Positions 18,701 to 29,994 are shown, numbered from the stretch's first letter. The stretch is DNA of 30,101 bases from Zopfochytrium polystomum (GCA_025765615.1 JAIVFJ010000505.1:1-30101); one strand, 5' to 3'. Numbers and translations: made by a program. The notes: generated by a model not told the origin, from the sequence alone.

Positions 18701-21700
18701 CTTTCTGTCTGCAGCACATCGAGGAACTTTTTCTTGAGCTTATTCGGCCCGATCGACTCTTTTTCGGAGATCCAGGCTAGTTCCTTTTGGAGAGTCTCAA
18801 TGCGCTCTTTGTTTTCTTTTCTAATAAGTGAAAGATTTAGAAGACCGCAAGGATCATTACTGGACTCACCGATGTCAGAGCGGAGGTTGGGATCCACCTG
18901 AATTGATTTCCGATCGAATTTCGGGTCGACCGCTTCCAGTTCCGCGACTGCTTTAAGAAATTCAGAGCGAAGTTCGCTTATGTAGTTTCTCGTGAGCTGC
19001 TTCTTGCGTTCGGCCTCCTCCAGCTCGCGGTCTTTCTCTGCTTTGACCTTTGTCTCTTGAAGTGTGTAGGATGAAGATTCCACGATGTCCTCAACGACTC
19101 CTTCGTCCTTCTCCCCAGCGGTTGCTTCGAATGCTTATCAATAGACAAAATTGAATCGAACAAAAAAACCTTCAGAAACGTTCGCCATTGACACATGAGA
19201 TCAAACCTTGACTTTCTTGCACGTCCACGTGTGTGAGCCGCCAGACGAACAAACCACCATCGCTTCCAGCAGAGCACAAGAATGCATCGTCAAACGACGT
19301 GACCAGGCTGTTGACACGGCCCCTGTCGCAATCGTGCGCGTGACCGTACCAGTACTGTCCCGCTTCCCTCGTCCCTGTTCGGGCCAGCCGTCGACATTAC
19401 TCGGGGCGCCGCGGTTCCCGTCGTTTCCTGCTGCGCACTACTGGACTCTATCACGGCTCGCTTTTGAAGTTCTTTCTCCGCTAACTGCTCCTCGAACGAA
19501 ATGCTATAGTGCTCGTAGGTCTCGTGGCCAAGCGTCCAACCGTGCAGAAGCATGTCTTCAAGACGTATTTTCCTGAGGAAGGTCATGCCATCGAGGGTAC
19601 CAGCCAGAAGGTACTTTCCGGATGCTGTAAGTCGGAGGTCCGTAAACGGTGCTTTGTAAACAAGAAGTAGGCTGAATATGGAAAGGCCGTAAGTGTGGCG
19701 TTGCATGCTAACATCTGTCAAAATGAATAGGGACAAAGAAACCGACCGGCTCATTGTGGGATCATCAAACTTGCACGATCGAATTTCGCCTTCCCCGAAC
19801 TTGTTAACTAGGGCCACGAGAAAGTATCCACCCTCAAGGTACAGGGCTAACGTCACCGGTGACTCGTCTACAATTACAAGACCCCGCTTCCTCCTCAAGG
19901 CCGACATGAGGCGACTTGGATTGTCTTTTTCCCCTTTTCCATCTTCCGCGGGGCCAGCTGCTGCTCCGGCTGCAGTTGCAGGCGGAGGAGCAGACTGTGC
20001 TGCAGCGGCTGGGGATCCGTCCCCTCCTGACGTGGCTTTCCCTTCCGAGCCGTTCGCCGCGTCGCCCTTTTCCTCCTCCTTTGGCGGCGGGGGCACTTTC
20101 AACTGCCAGCGCTTCACTTGGAGGCTCTCCAGCTCCAATTGATACGTCACCCGGCTGTCGTTCGAGCTCGGCACAACCATTGACAACATCAATCCATCGG
20201 AGAGAACAACCATCGTGCGCTTCCCGTCAATCTCAGGCTCCGCATCGCGCCCTCGGCGTCCCTCGCCTCCGCCCTCAGAATCTCGGCTGCCTTCCTCGCT
20301 GCCGAGGTCGCTGCGGTCCGCGCGACTGCTGCGCTGAGACCCACCGCCGCTGCCGCCGTCCCCGCTGTCATCCGATCCCGTGCCCGCCGCGGCTGGCTCA
20401 AAGTCCTGCAGATACAGGTGGTTGTCCGGCGAGAAGCTGACGCAGGTCGCCGACGCCTCGAGCTCTACAAACCCCAGTGGGGTCACGCCTCACCGCGCCT
20501 CTCCCGAAAACAAGCGGCTGCTGCTGCCCGTCCCCGGATGTGAACGCATCATCTTCGGAGGCGTTCCCAGCCGCAGGTTCCAGGCGGAAAAAGAAGACGC
20601 AACGGTCTTCCGCGCCAGTGGTGGCGAGATAGCCGCCGTCAGAGCTGATTGCGATACTACTGACGCTGCCTTTGTGTGGTTTGAATGCGTAGTGGAGCTT
20701 GAGCTCGACGTTGGTGGCGTCGTATATAGCTTCGTGAGACATAATGCGCAGGACGCCGTCCGAGAAGCCGGCGGCGAAGGTCAGTCCGCGAACATCCAGG
20801 AGCTGAAAAAGGGCATAGTCCTCGGTCAGGATAAAAGATAAAAGCAGAGCAGAGCGAGAAAGAAAGAAGAATTTACATCCGGAAGGTACGTGAGAGAGGA
20901 TCCGCCGCAGGGAAATCTTTGTCGGAAGAGAACTGCTTTGTTCTGATAATCGTAAAGTCGGAGTGTTCCATCCGAGCCTAAACTCAATAGAGAATGTCTC
21001 AGTGGGCTGGCGTCGGCAGCGACAACCGCTCCTGAATGGAAGGAGAGAAGCCTATCGACAGTGCGCTTATTTGTATCCAGCTTCAGCAGATGTCCTTGAG
21101 TGTCCTGAATGTAGTACTCCGTTGGGTTTTCAAGGCTTCGAACCATCGTTCGAATCTGCAAGAGAAATGTTACCAAACACTTGAATCCCCGGTAAGGAAT
21201 TAAACCTTTGCATCCTTCCCAATCAGAAACTCGTCCAAAAACTCCATCTCAAACACCCGAACTTGCAATGGTCCCGAGCTTGAAACAGGAGCGCCGCCGG
21301 TACCATCGCCGCCCCTGATCCAGCGGCCGGGGATGTTACATCCGCATTGTCAATGGTCTCGAAATCCCAAACTCGAACGTATCCATCTTCACCAGCCGTG
21401 TACACTTCGTTATCGACCATTAAAATGACGTCGATCCTGCCCGCGTGGCACGGCTTGCGTCCTTTATCCGACAATTCGCACTTGATCAAACCGCCGTCCC
21501 AGAGCAGCAAGTTGCCGGTCTCTGTGGACGACAGCACTTTTCCGTCTGGGTTTGAAGGCGCTGATGTCGGTCAACTCGGACGCTCCAAATTTGCCCAGGT
21601 AGCCCTGGAGCTTGAGGCCCGTGAATGTTGACGCCATACGCCAGAATTTGATGTGGCCCATGCCCGAGGTCGTCAAGTTTCCGTCGCTGTCGGCCGCAAA

Positions 21701-22627
21701 AGCTACTTTGAAGACGTCCTGAGTGTTTTGGTTTTTTGTGTCGAGGTGTTATCGACGCGCTCTTCCCAAATTTCTCTCAATCATCAAGCTTATCTATACC
21801 TGGGAGAAAGCCTTGCTCCTCAAAATCACGCTCTCGTTCGCCCAATCCCACATTGTCAGCATGTAGTCGGGGTCGGTTCCCACGGATGCCGCTTGCTACA
21901 GTAGCATTGAAACAACGTTAGAATAGCCTTTTGTCGCTCCGGCCCGAAGAACTCGAACGATTTCCATCGTCGATACTCGAAAATGAATATGGCCGGGGCG
22001 GCGAGTAAACTTCTGCCACTGCAATGTACTTTCGCGTTGGATGCACCTAAAAGTTCTGTTGAGCGTCCGTCCTTGCTATAGTAAGATCATCCTACCGCTA
22101 TGGCGCCAACTCCTCCGTCACGGACACCTTGATGGTACGTTTGCTCCATTGTCTTCAGGTTAACCAAAACGAGCACATTTCCCACTGAAGTCAACAATGT
22201 TGATTCATCCATCAAGTGCAAGTTTGCGCGCTTATTTGAGTCAAAGCCGAAAGAGCAGCTGTGGGACAAGTCGCACGTCATTGGCAGAGATGTTGACGAA
22301 GGGTTGAGCTGAGGAATGGAGTCAAAAGTGTGGCACGTACTGCAGTCGAAGCAAATCTTGGGGCATGAGCTTTCCAGACGCATCAGCGGGGAGAAAACTC
22401 GATCGATCATAGTAATTTTCGTCATTATTGTCGGTTTGGGTAAGAGCTGAGAATTTAACGAGCTGCGCATCAGTACTAAGCAGCTGGTGTTGACTGTAAG
22501 CTCCGCTCATCTTACATTGATCGTTGGGCTGCTGCGGCGTGGAGGAATCCTTTGAATCAGCGGCGGCCAAAGTAGTGGGACCGTCGCCGTCTGCGCCACG
22601 ACCGGCTGCAGATCCTGGCGGTGCCAT
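15718..22627 (-). CDS. CFAP44: Cilia- and flagella-associated protein 44 (CFAP44/WDR52)
   Basis: Axonemal protein of the tether/tetherhead complex that links inner dynein arm f to the doublet microtubule; needed for normal flagellar beating. It starts [16 protein letters not shown] at 22627. The WD40 half (about 22470-19200) reads [83 protein letters not shown] and [14 protein letters not shown]. The coiled-coil half (19083-15718) includes [45 protein letters not shown] and [11 protein letters not shown], matching the family C-terminus. Clear introns are 22047-22095, 21719-21799, 21156-21205, 20803-20876 and 15877-15943. Frame changes are needed near 22335, 21970, 21550, 20495 and 19350, and an in-frame TAG occurs at 21896-21898. 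The shared upstream gap with VPS25 is 80 bp. Confidence 0.88.
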
Positions 22628-22707
22628 CCGTTGGGGGTCAATGCTTCTCGTCCAAACCCCCTCAGACAATTTTCAACTGTTCCGTCAAGTCACGTGAGGA
22701 GCCAAGC
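22628..22707. promoter_or_regulatory. Shared 80-bp bidirectional promoter of CFAP44 and VPS25
   Basis: Only 80 bases separate the two divergent start codons. The gap includes a short palindromic tcacgtga, an E-box-like CACGTG core, at about 22690-22697, which could serve either gene. The promoter role is inferred from layout. Confidence 0.45.
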
Positions 22708-23590
22708 ATGGCGCAGCAGAAGAAGTGGGTTGCGCCGCCGATCCACAGCTTCCCGCCTTCTTCACGTACGTTTCTCTGAGCTGAGATGGCCCTCTCCTCA
22801 TCGATGCTTCCCGACCGCCGATCGAAACCGTATTGCCTCCTTTCTTTCCTTCTAACTGCCTCGGACCCCATCGACCCAGCCGCCAGCCCACATCTGACAC
22901 TTGGGAGCGGCAAAAGGAACTGTGGGGCGAAGTGATCTTATCGTACTGCCAGGCACACTCGGTATTTGTGATTGACGTCAGCGACTCGATCAAGTCTCCT
23001 TTGTTCTCCAACGCGTCGATCAAACGTTGAGTAGTGACATTTTACTTGCTCGTCGTAGCCCAACTCTATTACTTTGGGAAACGCAGGATCTCTGAAACTC
23101 GATGTTGCGGTCAGCCTGCTCGACGATCTGGTTGCGAGAGGTGAAGCGAACTTGTGCTGCGCCACAGCTGCCTAACAACGTTTTGACAATGTGCAGGCGG
23201 GGCGGAATGGCTGAACGCGAAGTCCAAGCAGCGGTGCCTGGTGTGGTGGAGGAAGCCTGAGGAGTGGGCGGCACTTATTCACGGATGGGTGAGTTGGCGG
23301 CTTTGATAACCAAAATCATTTTCGTGTGAGTTACTGACAGATCACTCAGGCAAACGTGGCGGGACAAAGCATATGTACTGTTTTCGAACTTATTCATGGA
23401 GACACAACAGAGAGCGAAGGTAAGTTACAGTCTTTGTGCACCGTAACTTAGCGCTCTTGCTTGCGCAGCATTTCACGGAATGGACGATACCGCCTTGAAG
23501 AAAGTGCTCGAGGTTCTGGTTCGGCAGGGGAAGGGTCAAATTTTCTATGGTTCTAGCGATAGCGATATGGGGTTTAAATTTGCCCTCTAG
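22708..23590 (+). CDS. VPS25: VPS25, ESCRT-II subunit
   Basis: VPS25 is a winged-helix subunit of ESCRT-II, which sorts ubiquitinated membrane cargo into multivesicular endosomes and recruits ESCRT-III. Six exons: 22708-22765, 22880-23025, 23087-23140, 23197-23288, 23350-23419 and 23469-23590. They read MAQQKKWVAPPIHSFPP, QPTSDTWERQKELWGEVI, SIKSPLFSNASIKR, LKLDVAVSLLDDLVARG, EWLNAKSKQRCLVWWRKPEE, WAALIHGW, GQSICTVFELIHGD, FHGMDDTALKKVLEVL and MGFKFAL. The PPFFT-type N-terminal signature needs one T that seems to be missing at about 22755; the other exons are clean. SPLF, EWL, WW+KPEEW and FHG are family landmarks. Introns are 49-114 nt; 23141-23196 has a perfect CTAAC branch point. The stop is 45 bases from the convergent NTMT1 stop. 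Confidence 0.92.
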
Positions 23591-23635
23591 ATACAAGCTT
23601 ATATTCCCGATGGCACGTTTCCCTCAACTGCGATG

Positions 23636-24484
23636 TTACCGCAATATATACATTCTAACTGGGAAGAGCCCTTTGGGAAACCCTTGCTGAATGTCCTGCC
23701 TTCAAAATTTGAAGCCCTGCTTTTGCGAAAATAGACTCCAGATGCTCTCGAGTTCGTGTGACGCTACTATCCTCCTCATCTTTTCCAGCTTCGCGACGGA
23801 AGTGTTTTCCTTCACGCCTATAAAGCCGTTCGGTCTGAGGCCTGCCTTGCATCGCACGAAAAACGCGACCAAGTCATCTGAACGAACGCGCAGCCGTTTG
23901 AGCAACCCATCTTCGGGAAGAACTTCATCGAACTCACCATCCGTCAAATGCCCTAAAACCCACTGCGACCAGATCGCGTCGTACCGCCCAGGCTCAGGGA
24001 TAAAGTCTTGGAGTCCCAAAGGAACAAACTTTTGAACTCGGTGAGCGAGTCCATCGCGTTCAAAGTTCTTCCGGCCTTGCTCCAAGAATATTGCGATTCT
24101 GCTCCACCAGGTCAACAGAGTCGTAGACTTTCAAAAGAAAGCCTTTCGACACGCGACCAATTCCAGCGCCACAATCTGCTCAACAATGAGAAAGTGATGA
24201 CTACCGACCCACGGTGAGACCTACCGCATGCGAGAGCCTTCCCTGGAGCTGGACGGCCCTGTTTCGCCTCGTCCGCGAAAAAATCTGAAACGAAAGCTAC
24301 GGATGACTTGCAGTCGATGGTAGTGAGCTTTCCAAAGCCACCAAGCATTCCCTCGACAGTTGACGGCACTGAGGACCAGTACGCTGCTGCATCGACGTAC
24401 CAGGACGATGGAGGGGTGAAGGGTGGTTCGCCATCACCCACTGGATCAGCTGCTGGGATGGGCGGGTTTGTCGGTAGTTGACAT
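23636..24484 (-). CDS. NTMT1: Protein N-terminal Xaa-Pro-Lys methyltransferase (NTMT1/TAE1)
   Basis: SAM-dependent enzyme that methylates the alpha-amino group of proteins starting (X)PK after removal of Met, including ribosomal proteins. It starts MSTTDKPAH at 24484 in good context (caccATGt). It then reads AAYWSSVPSTVEGMLGGFGK, the family substrate-site signature. Intron 24176-24224 joins ALACD to CGAGIGRVSKGFL, the SAM-binding loop. QDFIPEPGRYDAIWSQWVLG is next, then intron 23878-23937 restores HLTDDDLVAFFVRC, followed by GLRPNGFIGVKENT. The C-terminus is GFPKGLFPVRMYILR, stop 23636-23638. At least four single-base frame changes are needed, near 24455, 24088, 23782 and 23698. Expected length is about 230 residues, as usual for the family. 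Divergent with POL5, convergent with VPS25. Confidence 0.9.
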
Positions 24485-24570
24485 GGTGGGCGATCTTTCT
24501 TTCTTTCTTTCCTTTCTCCTTTGCGTTGGCAGCGCAAACCAATCTATTGAGATCGAAGCCAAGCCCCGCG
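24485..24570. promoter_or_regulatory. Shared 86-bp bidirectional promoter of NTMT1 and POL5
   Basis: The gap between the two divergent starts contains a (TTTC)n-like pyrimidine stretch at about 24495-24520 and little else. Both genes serve ribosome production or modification, so joint control would make sense, but this is an inference. Confidence 0.45.
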
Positions 24571-27500
24571 ATGCCTTCGCCCTCGACGAACGGCCCAACG
24601 GCCAAGTCTCCGAAGAAAGCATTAAAGGCGACAGCTTCCAACAGTGGGATGGAAAACGGCGAATCGCCGTCCGGGCCTTCAAACGGCGTCTATCCCCACT
24701 TTGAAAGCGATGCCTCACGGCATCGTTCGCTGCCGGGCACGACAAATCCCCAGTCCACGCTTGCATACTTCTGGGACCTCGCCTCGGTCGACCCCAACGT
24801 CCGCCTAACTGCCGCCGTCTCTCTTATCACCGCTCTATCTGCCATGCAGGCTGATCACGATCGCAACCGGGCCGAGGACTCGGAGGACGACGCGGAACTT
24901 GACACTGACCGCAGGACATCGACGTTGTGTGCCACCAGGACGTTGCGTATGCCTTGAAGCGACTGCTTCGCGGGCTTTCATCGTCTCGCAACGGGGCGCG
25001 GGAAGGATTTGCGTTGGTGCTGACCGAATTGCTGCGCATGCTGTCCTTCTTGAGAGTTTCGACGGTGCTAGACCTTCTGGACTCCCTCACACTGTCGTCA
25101 AAGGGGTTCAAGGGCCAGGCAAGTTAATTTCTTTGAAGCTGTTCGCGTCCTTTGCACCGCAACGCTCACTTTCGAGGCTTCGTTTGTTTAGGAGGAACGC
25201 GAGATGTTGTTTGCACGGATTTTCTGCTTCCGGTCTATCCTGCTGTCAGAAATGCTTCTGCGCCCTCACACCACCCCAGCGTCAACGGCCCGAATCGCCA
25301 AATATCTCCTCGAATGCGCGGCCGAAAAGACTTACCTTCAGGAAGCGAGCTTTGAAATTTTGATTGGCATTTCGAGCAGAAAGTTAGCCGAGGCGGCTCG
25401 GATGAGGCAGTCGCCATCGTCAAAGAAACCCTGACGGGCGGAATCGCAACTGTGGAACACTTATGGTTGGCGGTCGTTGCACAGCAGGCATTCTCGGAAC
25501 TGCAAATTGGCATGTTTCTGAACTGGACAACTTTCGAGTCAGCTAACCGTTGCCCTTATTATCTGATAGAAATTCAACTGGGAATCACTACTTGGTGAAG
25601 AGTGGGAGAGAAGTGACCCTCTGTTACACCCCGCGAATCGGGAGCGTTTGGGTGATCTGCTGAAGGTAAAGTGCATTCGTCTGCATGATTGTGTACACGC
25701 TCTGATGGTCGACCAAACTTCAGGACACCAGCCTTGTATGCCCTCGGCTCCACTCTGTGTGGTTTGCGTTACGCGATATTGTTTGTTCGCAGAACTCGCC
25801 GATTCCCCTTCAAGAGTTTTGGAATCACTTCGTCGACAGCACACTCTTTTCTTCGACCGTTGAAAGAAAGTTCGTCGGCCTCCGAGTGTTCGAAGAGTTT
25901 TTATCTGGAGTCGGCAAGAAGCAGATTCCGTATATTTTCTCAGAGAATTTACTGAAATGCCTCATTTCAAACTTGCGATCCGCCGACAGTTTGCTGAAGA
26001 GCACGGCGAAATCTATTGTAAGTTTGGCGGTCATTACAACTCGAATGAACTGAATGATTCGCTCTAGGTCAAGAAAATAACAACAATCGCGCGGAAGCGG
26101 AACGAAGTCTCGCTTCAAATAGCTCTGCAATTGATTGGGAAGCGCGGAAATATCAAGTTCGATCAGATCACTGGGACGAAAACAGTCGAGAAGCTCATAG
26201 AATCCTTGGATGAAGCTCAAGTAGACACTTATGTGGATCATCTCATCGAAACGTTCATTAAGCAAGCAACAAACAAGTAATGTGTCCTTAATTCTGTTCG
26301 TGTCGTCAAGATTAACCAATAAAAAACAACTAAGGGACGAGGATGCTGTCGACGGCGAGCCCAGCCTCGTGGACTCCCACCGTCTTTGGGCAGTGGACCA
26401 GATGCTTCTCCTTACTCGAAATACCAAATCCCCAAGTCGAGATCCTCCCTGGCGAAAGTTGTCAAATTCCTTCTGCACACGCCTTCTTTGCTGTGAACGC
26501 AACGGATTCGGCTCTTCTCCTCTTCGCCGCCGACACCGCCAGTGTCCCCCAATAGTCCGAGAACAACTTCAAGCACGGCTAGCGAGCGCACTATCGGATC
26601 TGGTTCGGGCCGATCTGGACAAAAGAGAGAGTGCCGAAAGTAGGGCTTTCAAATTCGGACGCTGTCATGTTTAATCCCAAGTCATTAGAGAAAAAGGCCA
26701 CTCAAGAGCAAATGTGGTTCTACGTGGCAGTCAAACACATTGCGGACATCGAGAAGAGTAAAGCGGCCCAACTCGTTGTACAATTGTCAGAGGAAGCAAT
26801 ACAGGCCAAGTCGGAAGCATGGAAGCTAGTTGCGGGAATCCGAAACAGAGTGAGTGGCGTCTCTCCAACACTCGCCCGAAGTTTGAATGTTAATCACAAA
26901 ATCGGGATTTTCTAAAAGGTTTCCGCGATCGATGTTGAAAGTCCGACGTGCACCTCATTCCACAACTTGTGTCCATGGAGATCCTTTTCCTTTACGTTAT
27001 TTTGCAAGCTTACAGCGACGAGGAGAGTGCTACTCAAGTGTTTGGGGTAATGGCAATCTTTTTCATCCCTCGCACACTTCATTTCTTCAAGGCTGATGTT
27101 TGTGGCCAAATAGGACATCGAGCAATGCTATCTACGACTTTTGCCCGAATCCTCGGTGGAGCCCAAGAGAAAGCGAAAAGCCGATTCGGAGGAGCCGGAC
27201 GACGAAGGCCCCGAAGCAATTGAAGTCCTTGTGGATACTGCTCTGAGCATACTGTCAAACTCATCTGTCTTGGGCCGAACCCTAGGGGAGAATGTGTTCA
27301 GGGCCTTTTGTAGTCGCATGACACCGGCTGCCATCACCTTGCTCTTTGAGGTTCGCAAAGCTTGCGCCGCTGAATGAATTCGAATGCATACATTGATGTT
27401 TCTTACTTTACCCAGATTATTTTACTGGGAGAGGGGTCCGCTGGTGCCGAAGAGTTGTTCGAAGACGCGCAGGAGGTCATTGATGGCGAAGAAGATGCAG

Positions 27501-29111
27501 CGGAGGAACCGGCAAAAAGCAAACGGAGTGGAAAAATCACAATCAAAAAAATGTCGAAGATGGAGAGGGTGATGCGGGTTAGAGAAGACGGGCACGACCA
27601 CGACGACGACGACGACGACGACGACAATGACGATGACGATGACGAAGGATGACGATGACGATGACGATGATGATGCGGAGTCCGAAGCAAGCGAGGTTCC
27701 TGAGGAGTTTAGACAAAAAATCATGGAAGCCCTGGGAGAGCAAGCGCCAGAAAGCAGATGACGGGAACAACAGCGACGAGAGTGAATTTTTCGATGACGA
27801 CCAAATGGCTGTTTTGATGACAAGCTGGCCGAAATTTTTGCGGAGAGAAAGGCGAAGGTGGGCTAGGAAAGGTACGCTCTCAAGACACTTCATTAATTAA
27901 ATAAGTAACACTTCCTCATATTTCGGTCCAGGCGTTAATTTACAAGCGCTGCAGTTTAAACAGCGGGTGGTTGATCTTCTCGACATATTTCGTACTCCGC
28001 CAACCAGAGCATCCTGTGATCATTGACATGTTAGTTCCCTCGCTCAAGGTGGCAATCGACACATCATTCCAAAAGGGACGCAAACCAGCTTCACAATAAG
28101 ATCGCCAGCTTCATCTCGTTCTCGTCTGGCAAAGGTGAATGGAGAGTCCCAAGTGCACGGCCGAGACTGGGTTGGCGGTCCTGAGCGAAATCCACGCGAT
28201 GGCAAGAAAGGCACCCGCACCGAAGTTTGTCGGACTCTGTAGCGCTCTATCTCTTGTTGTCATTCGCTCGTTGGCGAAATACTGCCCTGCAGATTCGGTG
28301 GAACCACCAGCTGGCGCGAGCACCGAAAGGAGCTCACCAGCGAAAAAGGCCAAAAAGGCCAAAACAGACAAACCAGCGGACACTGGCGTGGATAGCACCA
28401 AGGGTGAAGGGTTGAGCCCCGTTGCGTCCGCTTATGCTGCCTCGCTGCGCGAATACATGAAGCACCGGAAATCGCGGTTACGGCCCTCGCTGTTCCTAGA
28501 CCTGGCGAAGAAGACATCCCACCATCGCCTTGGAGCTTTTTCCCGCGGTCGCCGAGATTTTGTCCGAGAAAATCCGGCGTCGTTCAAAAGGGGCACCGTG
28601 TTTCGCAATCGTTTGATCTCATGTCGACAGTGGTTCCAAAAATTTGCCGGCAAAGGTACGTTTTTGATTTTGACAGGTCGTACTTCACGGCCATCGTCAA
28701 TTGACCTTGCAAAATCCAGTCCGATGACGCTGCTCTTTTGGCGAGAGTGCGAGAGGCGATCCGATTACTTGGCCAAATCCTTGTTCGCGTTGTAGGAGGG
28801 GCTGTGTCAAGCAAAGACAAAGGCGTTTCGCCCGAAGAGCTGAAAGATACTTTGAAAGCAACAAACACCGCAGTTAGACACGCCAAAAAGTGGCTTGGAG
28901 CGGAGGTCAGCAACTGATTTCGCAGCGTTCGATGTCAGCTAACTTTTCAAATCGATGCGCTGAACAACCGGATGGGACACAGATTTCCGAGGCGGTCAAC
29001 CAGGCCTCCCTTTCCAAGGCGCTTCAGCAATTAGAGACTAAGCCCGAACTGAGCAAGCCGTCCATCAAAAACCTGGTGAAAGTCATTGACGATGCTTTGA
29101 CCAAGCGGTAA
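24571..29111 (+). CDS. POL5: POL5 / MYBBP1A nucleolar HEAT-like protein, frame-broken
   Basis: Large nucleolar protein of the Pol5/MYBBP1A family, needed for rRNA synthesis and ribosome assembly; despite the name it is made of helical repeats, not a polymerase fold. It starts MPSPSTNG at 24571. Landmarks in order: LAYFWDLASVDPNVRLTAA, QDVAYALKRLLRGLSSSRN, RPHTTPASTARIAKYL, WERSDPLLHPANRERLGDL, LVCPRLHSVWFALRDIV and DEEGPEAIEVLVD-like DDEGPEAIEVLVD. An acidic Asp tract (27594-27674) follows, then EVPEEFRQKIMEALGEQ, PEHPVIIDMLVPSLKVA and the end KNLVKVIDDALTKR. Clear introns include 25119-25191 (GC-AG), 27047-27113, 27351-27415 and 28906-28982. About a dozen or more frame changes are needed, for example near 24900, 25400, 26458, 27655, 27765, 27815 and 28525. 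Confidence 0.88.
25119..25191 (+). other. GC-AG intron in POL5
   Basis: The exon ends GFKGQ (phase 0) and is followed by GCAAGT, a GC donor with otherwise perfect consensus. The acceptor is TTTAG at 25187-25191, after which EEREMLFARIF continues in frame. Length is 73 nt. Confidence 0.7.
27594..27674 (+). repeat. GAC/GAT trinucleotide tract in POL5 coding sequence
   Basis: The tract codes for poly-Asp in the acidic region that Pol5/MYBBP1A proteins usually carry. One extra base near 27650 shifts the reading frame within the tract, so that the first half reads Asp in one frame and the second half in another. Confidence 0.85.
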
Positions 29112-29994
29112 ATCAAACCCCATTTTCGGTGTGTTTCCTGCGTTGTTTTTCCTTTTGTTTCGTGGTGCGAATACTTGAGCTTCTTGTGGTAATCATGGGG
29201 TTTCGTTTCTTTCCAACTGTTTTTTTTCTCACCCTTGGTGGTGGTGGTTGTGGTGACGAGAAGACTGCGGCCTCTCAAAAACATGACCAAAGTATCGAAA
29301 AATCGTTCGTGTTGAAAGACAGGGCGGACGTGTGTGTGCGAGCGCCATTTCGTTCCCATGGGCTTTGAAGGCGAGTCCGGGAGCGCGTGCATCTGTCCGC
29401 GAATTTCTCGGACGGGCTGAGATGTCCAGGCGGCTCGTTGCGCTGTTGTCATCAGTCTGCACTTTTCTGCTTTGCTCCTCCTCCAAGCAGAGGATCGGAT
29501 GGTGGAGAGATTGGGACAGAGACTGACTGGCCTGCAGACAGACTTACACGTAGACGAGGTGCTTTGCGCCTTGACAAGGAACGACACTGGCGAGACAATA
29601 TTTAAACACCGCCCGCCCACAATCCCGCTCTCTCCTCGCTCTCTGTCTCTCCCTGCCTCTGTCACTCGTTCCGCTCCCTCTCTCTGTCTCTCTCCCAATT
29701 GATACGTCCAGCAGACAGGCAGACAGACCGATCCTTGCCCCGCCTCCTCTCGTTCCTTTTTTTTTCTGCCTTTCTTTGCGATTCTCACTTAAAACTGCCC
29801 CCCTCCGCCCTTCCGTCTGTTCTCACGCCGCCTTCGCCCACCCACCCATTCACGGGCCCGCCCTTCCTCCTCCACTCTTTCCCTGTCGTCAAGCAGCGCC
29901 CCATCCCGCCAGGCTTCAGCGTCCAGCCGCACTCGTCCGGCCCGCAGTCCTTTCAGAAGCAGCCCAGTCACTCTAGTCTTCGCCCAGAACCAGC
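29112..29994 (+). promoter_or_regulatory. 3' end of POL5 and upstream region of beta-tubulin
   Basis: About 880 bases without a recognised gene. The first part should be the POL5 3' UTR; it is T-rich to about 29240. A TATA-like atatttaaa lies at about 29598-29606. A strongly CT-rich tract follows at about 29622-29700 and again near 29770-29830. The CT-rich stretch probably belongs to the tubulin promoter or 5' leader, possibly with a leader intron, because the TATA-like site is about 390 bases from the ATG. Confidence 0.45.

Noticed and set aside
27374..27900. Ser- and His-rich minus-strand frames across the Asp tract
   Set aside because: They are complements of the GAC/GAT repeat in POL5; TCG/ATC repeats read as Ser/Ile-type low complexity.
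456..29111. Programmed frameshifting or an altered genetic code
   Set aside because: The breaks occur at unrelated sequences, in both directions and mostly at short homopolymers, and normal stops end the intact genes. Assembly indels explain them better.
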